Part shown: positions 42,912 through 54,623 of the stretch, piece by piece
Position numbering within the stretch: position 1 is the first letter of the stretch
Layout of the letters: each line of letters opens with the position of its first letter
Source: Lithodes maja
Taxonomy: Eukaryota; Arthropoda; Malacostraca; Decapoda; Lithodidae
Reading direction: 5' to 3'
NCBI GenBank assembly: GCA_037953745.1
Contig: JBAKBP010000780.1
Location: 1-64,000, forward strand
DNA: 64,000 bases
Translations under genes and position numbers: made by a program
Notes under the pieces: model-generated
Databases searched by the model: none
Told to the model about the DNA's origin: nothing
Seen by the model: the letters and a program-made list of their open reading frames with translations, nothing else

Positions 42912-44994
42912 AGAATCATGCCCAATCGCTTATGAATTGAAAACAATAAAAAAAAATCAAGTACAATAATATCCTCATCATCATCAGGGGGGGTTATTTA
43001 GGGTTGCCGTTAGTCTGGGTGACGGTCTGGTAATAGGGGGTGGTGGTGGTTGTGGCTTTGACCTTGGGGTTTCACTTTCACTTTGGAAGGGCGGGGTGGA
43101 TATACCGTTAGTTCTTGTCGTTAGGAATGTGGGTCTGGGGGCGAGCTGGCCCGGGGCCAGTTTTGGAGGGGGGTCTAAGTGGTTTCGGTCGGGGGTAGTG
43201 ATAGGGGGGTTTTAAAGATGAAATGGGCAGGTCGAGTCGGGGTTGTTGTTGCGGAAGAGGTTGGTGCTGGGGAGGGGTTGAATTGTGTAGAGAGTTGTGG
43301 TCGTGAGTGGGGTTTGGGGAAGGGTGAGTAAGGCTGAAGGTTGAGAGTTTACTATGATCGGGTGGTTTGGAGGTTTGGGGTATGGGGATTTGATAGGGAG
43401 ATGGTGGGGGGGGGTCTGGGCAGGCAGGGTTGTGGTTTGAGAGGGGTTGAATTTGGACTGATTTTATTTTCGGGAGAGACATGGATGGGATTTCGAGGAG
43501 TGGTTGAAGTTGAGAGGTTGATTATGTTGTTTGGGGCGAGAGAGAGAGTATTTTGGGGTTTAGCCAAGGTGGAAAAAGTTTTGTGGTTGGATTGGGATGG
43601 GAGTGGTATTTTGTCGAGCGGGATCTTTGGGGGTGGAATTTGGGGCGGGTGGGGTAACGGTGAAGAGGGGGGTAAGATAGGGGGGAAAAAGGAGGTAGGG
43701 GTGATTGTTCGTTCGGAATGTGGTCGTGAGAGGTTAGGCTGGCAGGGTGGGAATTGGTGGAGGTTGAAAGTTTAGCTGGGCTCATGATGGTGGGGGACCG
43801 ACTGGTGAGCAGGTGTTCAGTACTTATGAGGGGGGGGAAATCACTTTGGTGGGGGTCACGCGTGAGGGGGGGATTAACGGCGCATGTGGGAGGATCAGAG
43901 TGGTGGGGTGTGTCGGTGGCAGTGACGGTTTGTTTAGAGGTTATCTGGGGTTGGTGGGTTTGTCTGTCATGAGGGGGTGAGTCAAGTGTGGGGTTTTGAA
44001 GTTTATTAGGGGTATGAATTGTGGGGGGGTGGAAGGGAGCTACTGACGGAAAACTGTCACAAGGGAAATTTTGTTGGGGGGGGAATAGCTGAGCATTTCT
44101 GGGGGAAGGGGGGGAACATGGTTGGGTCCCTAGGTCGTCACGCGTGAGGGGAGGATTAACGGCGCGTGTGGGAGGGTCAGGGTGGTGAGAGGTGAGCGAG
44201 TTAGGAAACGGGATTTGTTGGGGGGACTGCGGCGGGTTGGTGGGGGAAGAGTTAGGTGTAGAACAGGGGTTATTGGTAGAGGACTGATGTATTGATTTGG
44301 GGTTGTTAACAGGACGAATTTTGGGAATTTTCTTGGTGTCAGTCTCGGTCTGGTTAAAGGTTATGTGGGACTGGGGAGGTTTAGTGGGGGCAGAGTTAGG
44401 CATAGGACATGGATTATTGAGGGAGGAGTGATGTACTGATTTGGGGTTGTTAACAGGACGAGTTTGGGGAATTTTCTTGGTGGCAGTCTCGGTCTGGTTA
44501 GAGGTTATCTGGGGTTGGTGGGTTTGTTTGACATGCATAGAAAAACGATGGGGTTTATGGGGTAACACAATTGATGGAAGATGATCGTTGGTGGATGGCT
44601 GGGCAGGGGAAAATTTAGGGATGGTCAGAGAGGATAGAGGTAAGGAAGAGTGCACTGGGGTTGGACTTTCACCGGAAGTCATTTTGGAAGGGTGCACGGA
44701 GTCTTGGATAGGGGCTGAAGGGTTGGATAGGGGATTCATCGAACTGAGTAGGCATTCTTCTCTGATGGAGAGCATATTATGTTCTTCTAATAAGCCATAC
44801 GGGTCGAAATGGGCGGTGATGCGGGGTGGGAGGATGTTTAACAATGCGGTGAATAAGAGTTCATTTTGTTGGTCGTAATCTTCATAGCTATACGTGGGCC
44901 TCACGTAGCTGTAGAGTTGTATGAGGGTCGCATATATATCCCCTTCATACTTGATCTCGTTGATGAGGATGTTTAACAATTCGGTATATAAGAG
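42912..44994 (-). CDS. Element 2 gag remainder and proline-rich ORF (main frame 43522-44979)
   Basis: The 485-codon frame starts with a second copy of the gag end (EIKYEGDIYATLIQLYSYV, then LLFTALLNILPPRITAHF, which matches the end of the capsid-like part of element 1). It continues as a Pro/Ser/Thr/His-rich protein like the linkers of element 1. Repeats of about 130 bp lie at 44262-44378 and 44404-44523. A further proline-rich frame (43108-43482) follows. The 5' linker seems to be joined directly to the 3' proline-rich region, as expected if pol was deleted between them. No protease or RT motif is present. Positions 42912-43100 are non-coding. Confidence 0.6.
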
Positions 44995-45393
44995 TTAATT
45001 TCTTTGTTGGTCGCAATCTTCATAGCTATACGTGGTCCTCACGTATCTGTAGAATTGTGTGAGGGTCACATTTATATCCCCTTCATACTTGATCTCGTCG
45101 ATTTGTATTATTTTGGGGGAGATGAGGGAACCCAAAAGTGGCCCTAAGGTCCGGATCACGAGGGATCGAAACTGGTTCCAGGTACTCTCTGGCGTTACCT
45201 GTTTAGCAATTTGGGAAACGGCTTTTCCCAACTGCCTAATGTGCAATAATGCAACGGCGATTTTTTCGCGGTCATTTTGAAGTGCCACATCTAACACTGG
45301 TTTTATTATGTCTAAGTAAGTGGCAATCTCATACGTGTTTACATAATACTTGGGAATGTGTGTGAGTGGCTGCCAATTTCGCGATGTTGCCAT
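44995..45393 (-). pseudogene. gag: Gag of element 2, N-terminal part with local duplication
   Basis: ATG at 45393 (MATSRNWQPLTHIP). YLDIIKPVLDVAL, LHIRQLGKAVSQIAKQV and FRSLVIRTLGPLLGSL align by eye with the capsid-like part of element 1, with a longer divergent stretch in between. About 125 bp encoding EIKYEGDI...YSYEDxDQQ are tandemly duplicated (about 44870-44995 and 44996-45120), and a stop at 44995-44997 closes the first copy. The second copy opens the next frame. Confidence 0.75.
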
Positions 45394-45463
45394 GCTTCTA
45401 CTGTTCCAAACTTGCAGTGTAATGCAACCTTTTATCCGAATCAAGAACCACCGCTGCCGCCAA

Positions 45464-48400
45464 TGTTATGCCCTGTTTTTCTACAGGTTTAACTTGGGTA
45501 ATGTGAGTTCTAATTGACTGGGTATATAAGGCTGCATGCACAATACAAGATATGAGGAATAGAGAACACAAAGAAACACATGGTAGCAAGTTACACGATC
45601 ACGTTTATTGATATACCACTGCAGAATACTTGTGTAAGACAATATAATAGAATTGAACAACACTAGCATAAGTGGATCTGGATGGAGCCTAGTCTCCCAC
45701 TTCCAACATTCAGGTATTAATCTTCTGATCACTGGCTTTAATTCAACAGGTTTATATACCGAAGACCATCAATGTTACTTATAGAATCATATTCACTGTT
45801 AGATTTATTACTGGTAGCTCTGGTGCACAAGTAGTAGTTCACAGACTAGATTAGACACGCGTATTTTAGAGCACGGGAATTCTAGTAACCTCAGGGGGTA
45901 CTGATCTAAGTTTTATATTCTTGTCTCAGAAATACATAGAACGCAAATTAGTGGGCGAACCTTCAGATATCACTAGGGTTTCCTTCTAGGTAATAATATC
46001 TGGGCATATGGTTGATTACGAGAGTTAGTATCGCCTGTTAAATAATGAACACTGATATGCTTAGCACTTCCTAATTGAATGGTTATATGAATTATACTGG
46101 GGCAAAGAGATAGCCACTTCGTAAAAATATTAATTAGTGAATCTCTAAACAGCACAGTAATATGTAGTACTGCTAAAGGGAATCTTGGGTAGTATCTGAT
46201 GGGTCTGGTCCTGGTTATCTTGCGTCCATGATGTTGGGGGCTAACGACTGGTTCCGCGGTCGTCCAGGGGCCCATATGTGTGAAGTTCTCAAATTCGTGG
46301 GCAGGTCCTTCTATCCAAATCTGCCACGGAGTCTGCCGGCTCTGGAATCTCACTCCGGAACAACACAAGGGCAGAACTAGAAGTTAACTGCAGGGTAGTG
46401 ACCCCTGGTGGTGTCTAGCTTTCAACTGATTTGACTGGGGGTGGGAGCTAGATTTATAGGCTCGGTTCTGGACCCTGTAGACAGTAGGGATCTCGAGTCT
46501 TATGGACTTATTTGAGCTCTCAATAGATATGGGGACTAGGTAAGATGGTATTTACTGTTGTGGCACATGGCTATAGGAAGCCTTTATAATTTTCATATAA
46601 CTGAGCCTTAGTAAGAGGTACTATTTTGGCTATACTGGAAGTATTTAGGGGAGAGAGACTGGATCTACTTTGCGAGGAGGATGGGGACAGCTGTGATAGG
46701 AGCGTCTCTCTTAGATTGTTCAATCTTCATTCTATGGTATAGCTGAGGTGCTAATTTAGTGATCAGAGCAATGCAAGAAAGGTAAATGGTTTATTGTGAG
46801 TTAATAGAGGTTAGTAAGGTGTTAGTCATGCATGGTTAGTTCATTGATAGGAAGAATTCCTGTGCTACCTGGCAATGACTCTGAAGTCAAAACAGGGGCC
46901 AGGTATACCTCCGCGGGGGTGGGGGTCTCCCTCCTCGGGTGGGCAAAAAGGGGGAGCTGGGCGCCCTCTCTCTGTGATAGTCGTCCGGCGGCTGTGGCTA
47001 GGGGCTTGCCATATCACCAGTGTTCGTAATAACCCTCTGTGTATGAGACAGATGTGGGTGTCCTTAATACCAAAACCGAAGGTGCCTTGGCTAGCTGGTT
47101 TTACTCGGCTGGTTGTTAATTGTAGGGTTTGCTGGATGTGGCGGAGACTGGGTTGTTAACTCTGCCACATTTATCTGGAAGTATGGCAATAGAAGTTAGT
47201 TACTGGCGAGGCGGCTAGCCTCGCACCGACGACCATTGGGTGCAGGGTTGTGAATGGGTTGTAAGAGAATAGATGGCATGCAAGGGGTTAGTAAAGTTCT
47301 AATGTTGTTCTGGCCTACTAAGGGAAGGTAGGCTGGATAGGAGTATATAATTATATAAAAAGCTGGAGAGCGTTAGTAACGGACAATTCAAGGATCTTCA
47401 AGAGGTATGAGAGAGAGGCTAGGTCGGACAAGAGTAGAGAAGTGCGGGGTCTTATAAATGAGAGGGGTGGGGAGTGCAGGGGGGCTATAGGGGAATTTGA
47501 CCCTAAGGTCTCTGGGCGTGGGGGTGGCATTAGGCTGCAGTTGATATGGAAGTTTGAAAAGGCAGTAGAATACGTTAGCCAAATGCTACCGGGGAATGCA
47601 ACTATGGGGTGGTATATGAGTCTGGAAAAGATAGAGTTATGTGATCAGTCCGAGGGGTTATGGATACTATTAGTTGGCCCTGGGAACTGCGTTTTCTATT
47701 AAATATAAATATACCAACACCAGCGGCAGTTCGTAGGGGTACTTAGTTATTGTTTTGGGGTACTTATGACAGATACTGGTAACCAGGTTATCTTATACAA
47801 TCTCTGGTTGGGGTAAGAGGTGTATGACACGAAGTAAATTGGTGTAGTGTGACTGTGGATACGAAGGAGGCAAGGGGAAGACGTATGACAATTGTGGAAA
47901 AGTAAATGGAAAAAGGTGAACACAATGGCGGATAAAAATACTTAACCTAAGGATTGAATACATAGATTTATGGGGCGATGGGTCTTCAGAAGCTTAGTCT
48001 GGCAAGACAAGATGTTAGGGAATGTTAATATTAATACTTAAACTAAGGATTGCATACATCGATGAACGATGACATTATAGTCGTCGTCCTAATAAGGTGA
48101 TGAAACCTGGTTGATCTGTACTTGGCACAAGACGACACAAGGACAGTGCCGCTATGTCGTATCAATGCTGGTGGCAGTTAATATTATAGACTTAGTTACT
48201 AGAGGAACAATGCAAGGGGCGACTGAGCACGGGTTACATATATCTATACTCGTCATGGGAAATTATATACGAGGTCTAGGGACAAGCGTGGGTGTTTTAA
48301 CTTCTAAGATATATAACATCTACTTCTCGGATGTAAGAACATACATAGATATAATTATGGCTGTCTGATGTGTTGGCATTGGCTCAACATAGGGACAGGG

Positions 48401-48678
48401 CATGGGTGTTTTTAATATGAATGTATATTCCTGTTCATCATCTTTGTAGTTAGGAGTGTAGGACACGAGGGTTAGTGTACGTGAGGTGTGGAAAATGGTC
48501 AGTTTAGAAAAGGTAGGTGGGTGCGGCCTGGAGCTGCTTAGCCCTGCGGGCTTGGGCCTGTCTGAAATGGCTGGCTCGGTCAGCTGGTCCTTTCGTTCTG
48601 TGGACCTCTCCTTTGGGTGTTTCTGTGTGGTGTTCGTTCGTGGCTCCTGTGGTGGGCTTCTCGTTCTGGGGCATTTTA
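45464..48678 (-). repeat. 5' LTR of element 2 (3215 bp)
   Basis: Minus-strand LTR from 48678 (TAAAATGCCCC) to 45464 (GGGCATAACA), followed inward by the tRNA-Leu-type primer site TGGCGGCAGCGGTGG. At 46107-46119 it keeps the single GATAGCCACTTCG that is duplicated around the SINE in the other LTR. Confidence 0.92.
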
Positions 48679-48683
48679 GTAAC

Positions 48684-48775
48684 TAATTTCAACTACTGTA
48701 TAATAAAGAAAACTACCTAAAACCAAAAATAAAAACCATGGGAAAATTAGTGGTAGTTTCGGTTACATTTTCTCG
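48684..48775. mobile_element. MITE family C, copy A right part
   Basis: TAATTTCAACTACTGTATAAT then AAACTACCTAAAACC and ending in ATTAGTGGTAGTTTC. It continues the block cut at 26462 and gives the inverted terminus AAACTACCACTAAT. Confidence 0.75.
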
Positions 48776-49071
48776 TCTGCCTTCCATTTTTATATATTCT
48801 AGGCCTCTTTAAGATTGTACGATACAAGATTAAGAAGCTATTGCAATACCGGACCGATACTTAAATGCAAATCGAATACCGCAGCATAGGCCTATTATAG
48901 TATTATACCAGATAGAATATTTTAGTTGGTGAGCGTCGGTAGCTTGAACATGGCTTGGGTGGTATTTTGTGATAAGAGTTGTGTTAGCGGGCATAGGCTA
49001 CCGTCGCTTAGATTACGTAAGTTGTACACTCGCAGTTATGCTCGCTTCTAATTTGACTGCTGTTGGTAAAT
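48776..49071. other. Spacer between the two MITE C copies
   Basis: No gene or repeat recognised. Just under 300 bp, A/T-rich. Confidence 0.5.
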
Positions 49072-49240
49072 ATTACAGAAACTACCACTAATGTTCCCAT
49101 GGTTTTTCTCTTAGGTTTTAGGTAGTTTTCATCATTATACAGTTGTTGAAATTAGTTACAATCCCCGGAAAAAGTTTTTTCCCCATTAATCAATGATCTT
49201 AAAGCACTCGGATGTAGGCTAGCCTATGTCATTTTCAGAG

Positions 49241-49271
<31 letters not shown>

Positions 49272-49540
49272 AAAAACTTGGGATAGGCCTACAGGATGGG
49301 TTGAGGCCCTCCACCCTCCATGACTTATTGAAATCAGCATATATTTTGCCAGTAAGGGGTTTAATAAGAGTTTTACTGCCATCAATAAGGAGAATTTTTC
49401 TGTTTTTACAGTGCACATAAAATGGATTTCCGGTGTACCGTTAAAATAAATTTTAATATGATCTTTGCAACATCCTTATTCTACAGTATAATACCCTTCA
49501 AATATTGACAACAAATTAGTGGTAGTTTTTGTAATAAGTA
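49072..49540. mobile_element. MITE family C, copy B (uninterrupted)
   Basis: About 450-470 bp with inverted ends ATTACAGAAACTACCACTAAT (49073 onward, written in part) and ATTAGTGGTAGTTTTTGTAAT at the right. The centre, GAAATTAGTTACAATCCCC (49148-49166), is the reverse complement of the joined flanks of LTR element 2 and contains GTTAC only once: the unoccupied target. A poly-A run is at 49241-49268. No ORF of note. Confidence 0.75.
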
Positions 49541-50433
49541 CCATATTTTGTTACATGCTGTGGGATACAATAATAGGTTGAGAGGGGGCTTTGCCTCCAC
49601 TCACCCCTCATGACGGATTGTCATCATCATATTGTATTCTGTATATATTACCAGCAGGGGGCAAAGAACAGCTGGTCAAAGGATAAATTATTAAAACAAA
49701 AAAAAATCGAATTAGATGTGAATGTTACTGCGAGAGTGCGACTTTTGCAAACTAAGCGACGATGCGCCTGTTAACACAACCCTTGCCTATAATATTTACA
49801 TTGCACGGGAAGGATGTAGTATGGTCGTCATGTCTACATAGGTCGATCGCCGCGGTTAAGTTCCCGTCTTTTTGACAGCAATTTTTTTCTGTTATTTTCC
49901 TCCTGCTGGCAATATACTGTATATGATGACAATAAGTTGAGGGGGGGCAAAGTCCCCCTCAGCTTATTATTCTATCCTAAGGCAGTCAAATATATATGGG
50001 AACATGATAGCGAGTGTCCGCCGCTGCTGCTCCGCATAGTGTTAATAAGGCGGGCGGTACGCCCGAACACTACATCCTTGCCCATTACACTAACAGTTAC
50101 ATTCGCGTCTAAGCATTCTATGCCCATTCGCTGGCTGCAGCTGTAGGATACAATATAGATTATAGATGGAGAGGGACTACCGGTACTTATTATCATCCAT
50201 CATCATACACATTGCCAGCGGGGTACAAATTACAGTTGGCCATGGGATACTTAGACACGAGTGTAATTATAGCGTAACCCCACTAAGCTGCGTTCATGCT
50301 CTATAATTATAATGTTCTATCCGGTACAATACGCTTTTTCAATCTGAATTTAAGTACCGTATTATATTGGTTCCTAATCTCATATCATACAATCTAGAAT
50401 ATCTTTTTAAGGTAACAAAACAGAAGGAAGAAG
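49541..50433. other. Intergenic with G-rich hairpin blocks
   Basis: No gene. GAGGGGGGGCAAAGTCCCCC at 49940-49959 forms a G-rich/C-rich hairpin, and similar ones occur at 49578-49610 and 26308-26338. Related 'GCCAGCGGGG/CCAGCAGGGGGC' blocks recur at about 49650 and 50210, suggesting decayed dispersed repeats. Confidence 0.45.
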
Positions 50434-50811
50434 TCTATCTATCTATTGCCGGACGCCGTGATCCCCGAAGGGGTGGCCACAAACGAAACGGCCCCATGCA
50501 CCTCTGTCCCCAGTTAGTCGACGCCACTCTTCCTAAACAGTACCGCCTTCATGCATATACTTCTTCACTTCATCCTTCCACCGCTCTCTCGGTTTACTTC
50601 TCCCTCTCTGTCCTTCCACCTCGCTCTCGTACACCCTCTTAATCATTCTCTTGCTTCCCATACCTTTATTCAGCTTGGGAATGTTGAAAACTCCATAGTT
50701 CTAAGTTTCTTTGTTCTCACTTTATCACTGCTTGAGCGGCAGCAAGAATTTCAGCCTTTCTCTATGTGACTCCACACCCCACACACACTTCACAAATTAT
50801 TCCTTTTAGAG

Positions 50812-51164
50812 TAGTGGGGTTTCTGAAAAATGTGAATGTTAGGAGCATTTTTAGGTAAAAGTTGGCAACCAGACTTTTTAGCATATTTCAGGTATGCTGA
50901 ATTCGATAAACCCAGTTCCCAAGCGAAATTTTGAGTTTTTGACCATCTAATTTGCATAAACAAAATGGCCGCCAAATTGGAAATTTTTGACACTTCATGA
51001 ACCATTTTCTCCAATATCTCTCTAACTAGGCAAGCAAAAATGACAAATAAAGTGTCTATACTTATGTTTTGAGGATCAGAGAATGTGATTAAGGCATCTT
51101 TAAAGTGATTAGTGATAAGCCTTCACGTAAATGTGCAAATTAGTGGCTGCAATTATAGAAAAAT
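50812..51164 (+). repeat. Left terminal inverted repeat of the XPG transposon
   Basis: Pairs with 54181-54541; shared blocks include CTAACTAGGCAAGCAAA, ATGGCCGCCAAATTGGAAA and TTCCCAAGCGAAATTTTGAG. It probably holds the promoter and 5' leader. Confidence 0.9.
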
Positions 51165-51226
51165 CAATTTCTCCAATATCTTATACTAATACTAATACTA
51201 ATTGTTTCTTTTATTTGCAGACTACA

Positions 51227-54077
51227 ATGGATCCAGTAGTTACTTTGAAGAGGCCTTCACCTGTAGATTACAGCTTGTGCATCTTCTGCCAAACTCACAC
51301 AGCCAGTGGTATTCCTAGTAATGCAAGTGACCATGGACTCGCAAAAGTCAGGGATGCTGCCAGTACCAGAAGAAAGCTTAGAGACACTAAGAATATCGAT
51401 GTGATTGACCGTCTTGAGAATGTCTTGGATTCTGCTGAAGCCGAAACTCTTGTGTGGCACAAAATGTGCGATGCCCACTTCACGGACAAAAGTAAACTTG
51501 AACGTTTGCGGAAGATGCAGGCAGTGGATTCAAAACAAGAAGCAAGGTGCAGCAGCAGTGGTAACAGATGTTCATTGCGAAGGCACGTGGAACCAGTTAA
51601 CTGGAACTTATGCATTTTCTGTCAAACTGTTGTTTTGAAGGCACGGTTGATCTCAGTAATGACAAAACAAATGAGTGATCAGATAATTGAAGCTTCCCCT
51701 CTCGACTACAAAATTGGCCTTCGATTGGCTGGAGTGATTGACTTAATTGCAGCTGAAGCCAAATACCACTTGAAGTGTCTAAGAGCATTCACCAGATCTA
51801 CCAATAAAACAAAGCTGGACTCGGACAATACAGACCTTGCGATGGTATGGCTATGCAAAGAGTTGCAACAATCTGCAGACAGAGGGCACGTTATCCTGCT
51901 GAATGATGTCTGGGAACGGTATAAGGAGCTTGCTGAAGAATCGTCAACCATAATTCAACCGTCTTACTACAGTAGAAGGACAACCTTCAAGGAAAAGTTG
52001 CAGTCACAGCTGGGAGACATTTTCAACTTCTTCCAACCTCTTGACAGGAGCACATCCGAGAGAAAAACCATGCTGATTCCCACAAAGTATCAGCATACTG
52101 CAGTTTTGGAAATGACAGAAATTGAAGAGACTGAGAAAATGTTGCCTCAATATGTGCCTCAGGATGACATTTTCCTATCACTTGTACATGTAGCGCTGAG
52201 AATTCGTGGAGACATGATGGAATTTCTGGGTCACAAAGGTTTCTCTGTTAGTGAAGATGAAGCGATTCAATGCATTCCAGATAGTTTATATATGCTATTG
52301 AGACTAATCTTTGGTGGTCAAGAGGTGCTAGAAGATGATAGTTCTGAAAAAAATGAAGATCTTGTCCAAGGCAGAGTTCTGAGTGTAGCACAGGATCTAG
52401 TTTACTGTATGAGCGGCGGCAGAAAATGGACTCCCAAACATATTGGTCTTGCCAATACACTACATCAAGCCACACGATCAAAAGATCTGGTGGAGTTGTT
52501 CCACAAGGCAGGCCACTGTTTGAGCTATGAACAGGTGTTGCAAGTAGACACTTCCTTAGCTGAGAGCACCCTGAAATCTATGGACCAAGCAACCGGGGCC
52601 ATTATTCCACCAAACATTGTAGCCAATGAATTTATCCACTACACTGCAGATAACATTGACATTCTTGATGAGACACTTGATGGAAAAAATACTTTCCATG
52701 CAACTCAAATGGCAACATGGCAGCGGGGACAGAAAGCCGATGCTGAACTTCGGATGTTAGAGCCATCTGCTAGACATACGCTGATCGTGCCAGATGTCCT
52801 AGAGAACCTGTATCCTGTCAATATAAATCCTGCCACAAGTGAGCCAGTATTCACAGCCCCTGTTGACAAGGTAAGGTTCATGAAATCATGAAACCTGAAG
52901 GATTGTGTAAAACAAGCACAAGCAACGGACATGACTTTTTTCCTGCGACGTCAATAGTATTAAAGGCAGGTTCTAACTATCAACGGGTAGACATTGTGTT
53001 CGACAGATATAGAGAAGAGACAATAAAGGGTGGTACGAGGACACGACGCACGAAAGCAGATCGACCAATCAGACGAATTGTTGAGGGACGTGATGTGCCT
53101 CTTCCCAAAAAATGGACTTACTTTGTGTTGCTCCTTGCTAATAAAGCTGATCTTGCAAATTTCCTGTCTGAGGAACTGTGTTCTCAGGCACCTGATGATA
53201 AGGAGATTGTAGTTGCCGGGGGATTCAGAGAAGAAATTGAGGTTAGGTCATCAAAGACAATCACTGATTTGACTCAACTGAGAGCCACACATGAAGAAGC
53301 TGACACTAGGTTGGTGTTACATGCTGTGCACAGCCAGTTCAATACAGTTGTTGTGTCATCAAGGGACACTGATGTTCTTGTGCTTTTGGTTCCCACTTCC
53401 CACGTGTACAATGTGAACACCTCTGGATGATGTCTGGTACCACCAAGAAAAGGCGATATATACCCATTGATGCAGTTTTCAACAACATACCAAGAGATTC
53501 AACAACAACTCTTTTACCATTTCATGCATTAACCGGGTGCGACACCACCTCCTACATCGCAAATCACACCAAAAGGTCATAATGGAAAGTCTTCAAACAG
53601 CACCATCAATTGCTCATAAACTTGGGAATCGGTGAACTCACAGAGGAGACCATTCGATCTTCAGAAACGTTTGTCTGCAGAATATATGATGTGCACAAAA
53701 CAGACTCTGTTGATGCAGCAAGGCATATACTGTTCTCAAAGACTGCCAAACCAGAAGCAATGCCACCAACATGTGATGCTCTCCGCTTCCATTTGATGCG
53801 AGTACACTATCAAGCAATGATTTGGAGAAATGCTCACTGTGCTGTACCTGAGCTTCCTGCACCCACAGACATGGGATGGAAACATGGCGATTCAGGACTA
53901 CAACCCATTCTGATGTCATTGAGTCCGATCCCACAAAGTTGCCTGGAAATTATTTCATGTGCCTGCCAGAAACAATGCAGGACGCGTCGGTGCAAATGCC
54001 GCAAATCCGGGTTACGATGCACAGCAATGTGTGCATGTCAGCAACAGAGTGATGATCAAACTCCTTGTATTGCATGA
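51227..54077 (+). pseudogene. Zn-module / XPG-like nuclease / CXC protein of the transposon (three exon pieces)
   Basis: The start is the ATG at 51227, seven bases after an acceptor (TTATTTGCAG). Two similar zinc-like modules open it: LCIFCQTHT...WHKMCDAHF and LCIFCQTVV...YHLKCLRAF. A long unassigned region follows to DGKNTFHATQMATWQRG and PVDK. A donor (AAG|GTAAGG, 52870) and an acceptor (52965) define a likely 95-bp intron. The next part has HEEADTRLVLHA, VSSRDTDVLVLL and, after a frame change near 53405, ALTGCDTTSYI. That E/D...DxD...GCD order resembles the XPG-I region of FEN1/XPG nucleases. It ends with a nine-cysteine cluster (CACQKQC, RCKCRKSGLRC, CACQ) like CXC domains. One frameshift and one in-frame TAA (53580-53582) break it; total about 910 residues. 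Confidence 0.75.
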
Positions 54078-54180
54078 ATATGGTCTACTCCAATAAATAG
54101 TTCAGGTGAGTGACAGATATTGCCCTGTTTTGCCTGCATAAGCATCAAGGAGTATCTTGGGGTAAAGTTGGGAACCATTG

Positions 54181-54541
54181 ATTTTTCTCTAATGACAGCC
54201 GCTAATATGTATATTAAAGTCTAGGCTTATTACTGATTCCTTTAAAAATGCCTCAGTGACATTCCCTGACCCTTAAAACATAGGTATAGATGCTTCACTT
54301 GTGATATTTGCTTGCCTAGTTAGAGATATATTGGAGAAAATGGTTCAAGAAGTGTCAAAAATTTCCAATTTGGCGGCCATTTTGTTTATGCAAATTAGAC
54401 GGTCAAAACTCAAAATTTCGCTTGGGAACCGGGTTTATCGAATTCGGCATGCCTGAATTATGCTAAAAAGTCTGGTTCCCAACTTTTACCCAAAAATGCT
54501 CCTTGATTCTTATAGAGGGCCTTTTTTAGGAAATCCCACTA
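54181..54541 (-). repeat. Right terminal inverted repeat of the XPG transposon
   Basis: Inverse partner of 50812-51164. A further short copy of the outer motif (AAGGAGTATCTTGGGG, AAAGTTGGGAACC) lies just inside at 54149-54178, in the orientation of the left arm. Confidence 0.9.
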
Positions 54542-54623
54542 TACTATTTACACTCCTCTCACTCCTGGTCTATGTCTCTACAAAACTTCTATACTTCAGT
54601 ACTGTATGTTAATGTTTGGATTA

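Larger units (their letters stand above)
26463..48678 (-). mobile_element. LTR retrotransposon element 2, pol-less member of the same family
   Basis: The LTRs (26463-29832 and 45464-48678, minus strand) are clear relatives of those of element 1, with the same termini, primer-binding site and polypurine tract. TSD GTAAC is at 26458-26462 and 48679-48683. Removing the nested DIRS element leaves only about 3.2 kb of internal DNA: gag, a proline-rich ORF and a tandem array. No protease, RT, RNase H or integrase is found. It should depend on pol supplied by elements such as element 1, as in TR-GAG-type non-autonomous elements. Confidence 0.88.
50812..54541 (+). mobile_element. DNA transposon with about 355-bp inverted repeats and XPG-like nuclease (Academ-like?)
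   Basis: The arms 50812-51164 and 54181-54541 are inverted copies from TAGTGGG(G/A)TTTC to the AGTGGCTGC/AGCGGCTGT region, similar over their whole length with scattered changes. Between them lies one plus-strand gene. The target is an RTE LINE copy whose two halves lie on either side. A clean duplication could not be read (TA occurs at both ends). Long inverted repeats plus an XPG-type nuclease recall the Academ superfamily; that assignment is from memory of the family and is tentative. Confidence 0.8.

Noticed and set aside
43341..43775. Plus-strand 144-codon frame rich in Gly/Val/Trp
   Set aside because: Antisense of the proline-rich linker of element 2.
51131..54077. Host gene encoding a zinc/CXC protein
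   Set aside because: The gene lies between long inverted repeats, inside a disrupted LINE copy, and is itself broken; a mobile-element origin explains all of this better.
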